Of a stretch of DNA of 6,715 nt, positions 6,666 through 6,715 are shown one piece after another. How positions within the stretch are numbered: the stretch's first letter is position 1; each line of letters starts with the position of its first letter. The position numbers were made by a program, and so were the translations under genes. Origin of the DNA: an uncultured Saprospiraceae bacterium (lineage in GTDB: Bacteria > Bacteroidota > Bacteroidia > Chitinophagales > Saprospiraceae); the NCBI GenBank assembly GCA_937952155.1, contig CALFYH010000326.1, positions 1-6,715 on the forward strand. Reading direction: 5' to 3'. The notes under the pieces were generated by a model. The model was not told where the DNA came from. It did no database searches and worked only from the letters and a program-made list of their open reading frames with translations.

Positions 6666-6715
6666 AGATCGGAAGAGCGTCGTGTAGGGAAAGAGTGTCT
6701 TCGCCTGTGTAGATC
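6666..6715. other. Illumina TruSeq adapter read-through (not genomic)
   Basis: Positions 6666-6698 are the 33-base TruSeq read-through sequence, which opens AGATCGGAAGAGC and ends GAAAGAGTGT. Positions 6699-6706 (CTTCGCCT) are the reverse complement of AGGCGAAG, which I recall as TruSeq HT i5 index D505. Positions 6707-6715 (GTGTAGATC) begin the P5 flow-cell segment. The order adapter-index-P5 is exact, so this is untrimmed library sequence carried into the assembly. It should be removed; genuine sequence stops at 6665. Confidence 0.98.

Noticed and set aside
6600..6715. Right end as a mobile-element terminus or attachment site
   Set aside because: The abrupt change at 6666 is an exact match to library adapter sequence, which explains it fully.

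Overview
The window is a 6.7-kb AT-rich piece of a Bacteroidota chromosome. Three things point to that phylum: a SprA-type type 9 secretion (T9SS) translocon gene, two different T9SS-related sorting-domain signatures, and promoters of the Bacteroidota TTTG / TAnnTTTG type with no Shine-Dalgarno sequences. A gliding or Saprospiria/Flavobacteriia-like relative is plausible, but nothing here fixes the genus. The last 50 bases are not biological: they are an Illumina TruSeq adapter with a readable i5 index, so genuine sequence ends at 6665.

Every gene is on the minus strand, so reading order is right to left. At the right edge lies the 3' end of a secreted protein gene (6407-6664) ending in a type A T9SS sorting domain. 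Ten bases later comes a small Cys-rich lipoprotein (5800-6396) carrying the PNAFTPNKDGVND signature of gliding-motility-associated C-terminal (type B sorting) domains; the two are probably one operon. A 208-bp gap holds a weak terminator-like hairpin and the galE promoter. Then come galE (UDP-glucose 4-epimerase, 4560-5591), a well-formed Bacteroidota promoter, ruvA (Holliday junction protein, TTG start, 3885-4478), a 118-bp gap, and the N-terminal half of sprA (1-3766), which runs off the left edge.

Functionally the window is mostly core: a sugar-nucleotide epimerase feeding glycan synthesis, a recombination protein, and the outer-membrane pore of the T9SS. The two right-hand genes look like T9SS cargo or surface proteins, so the window contains both the export pore and likely clients, though the link is positional rather than demonstrated. 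I did not find a new defence, mobile or RNA system. The points most worth a second look are the adapter-terminated end, the odd sorting-domain lipoprotein, two EF-hand-like loops in SprA, and a palindrome covering the galE start.
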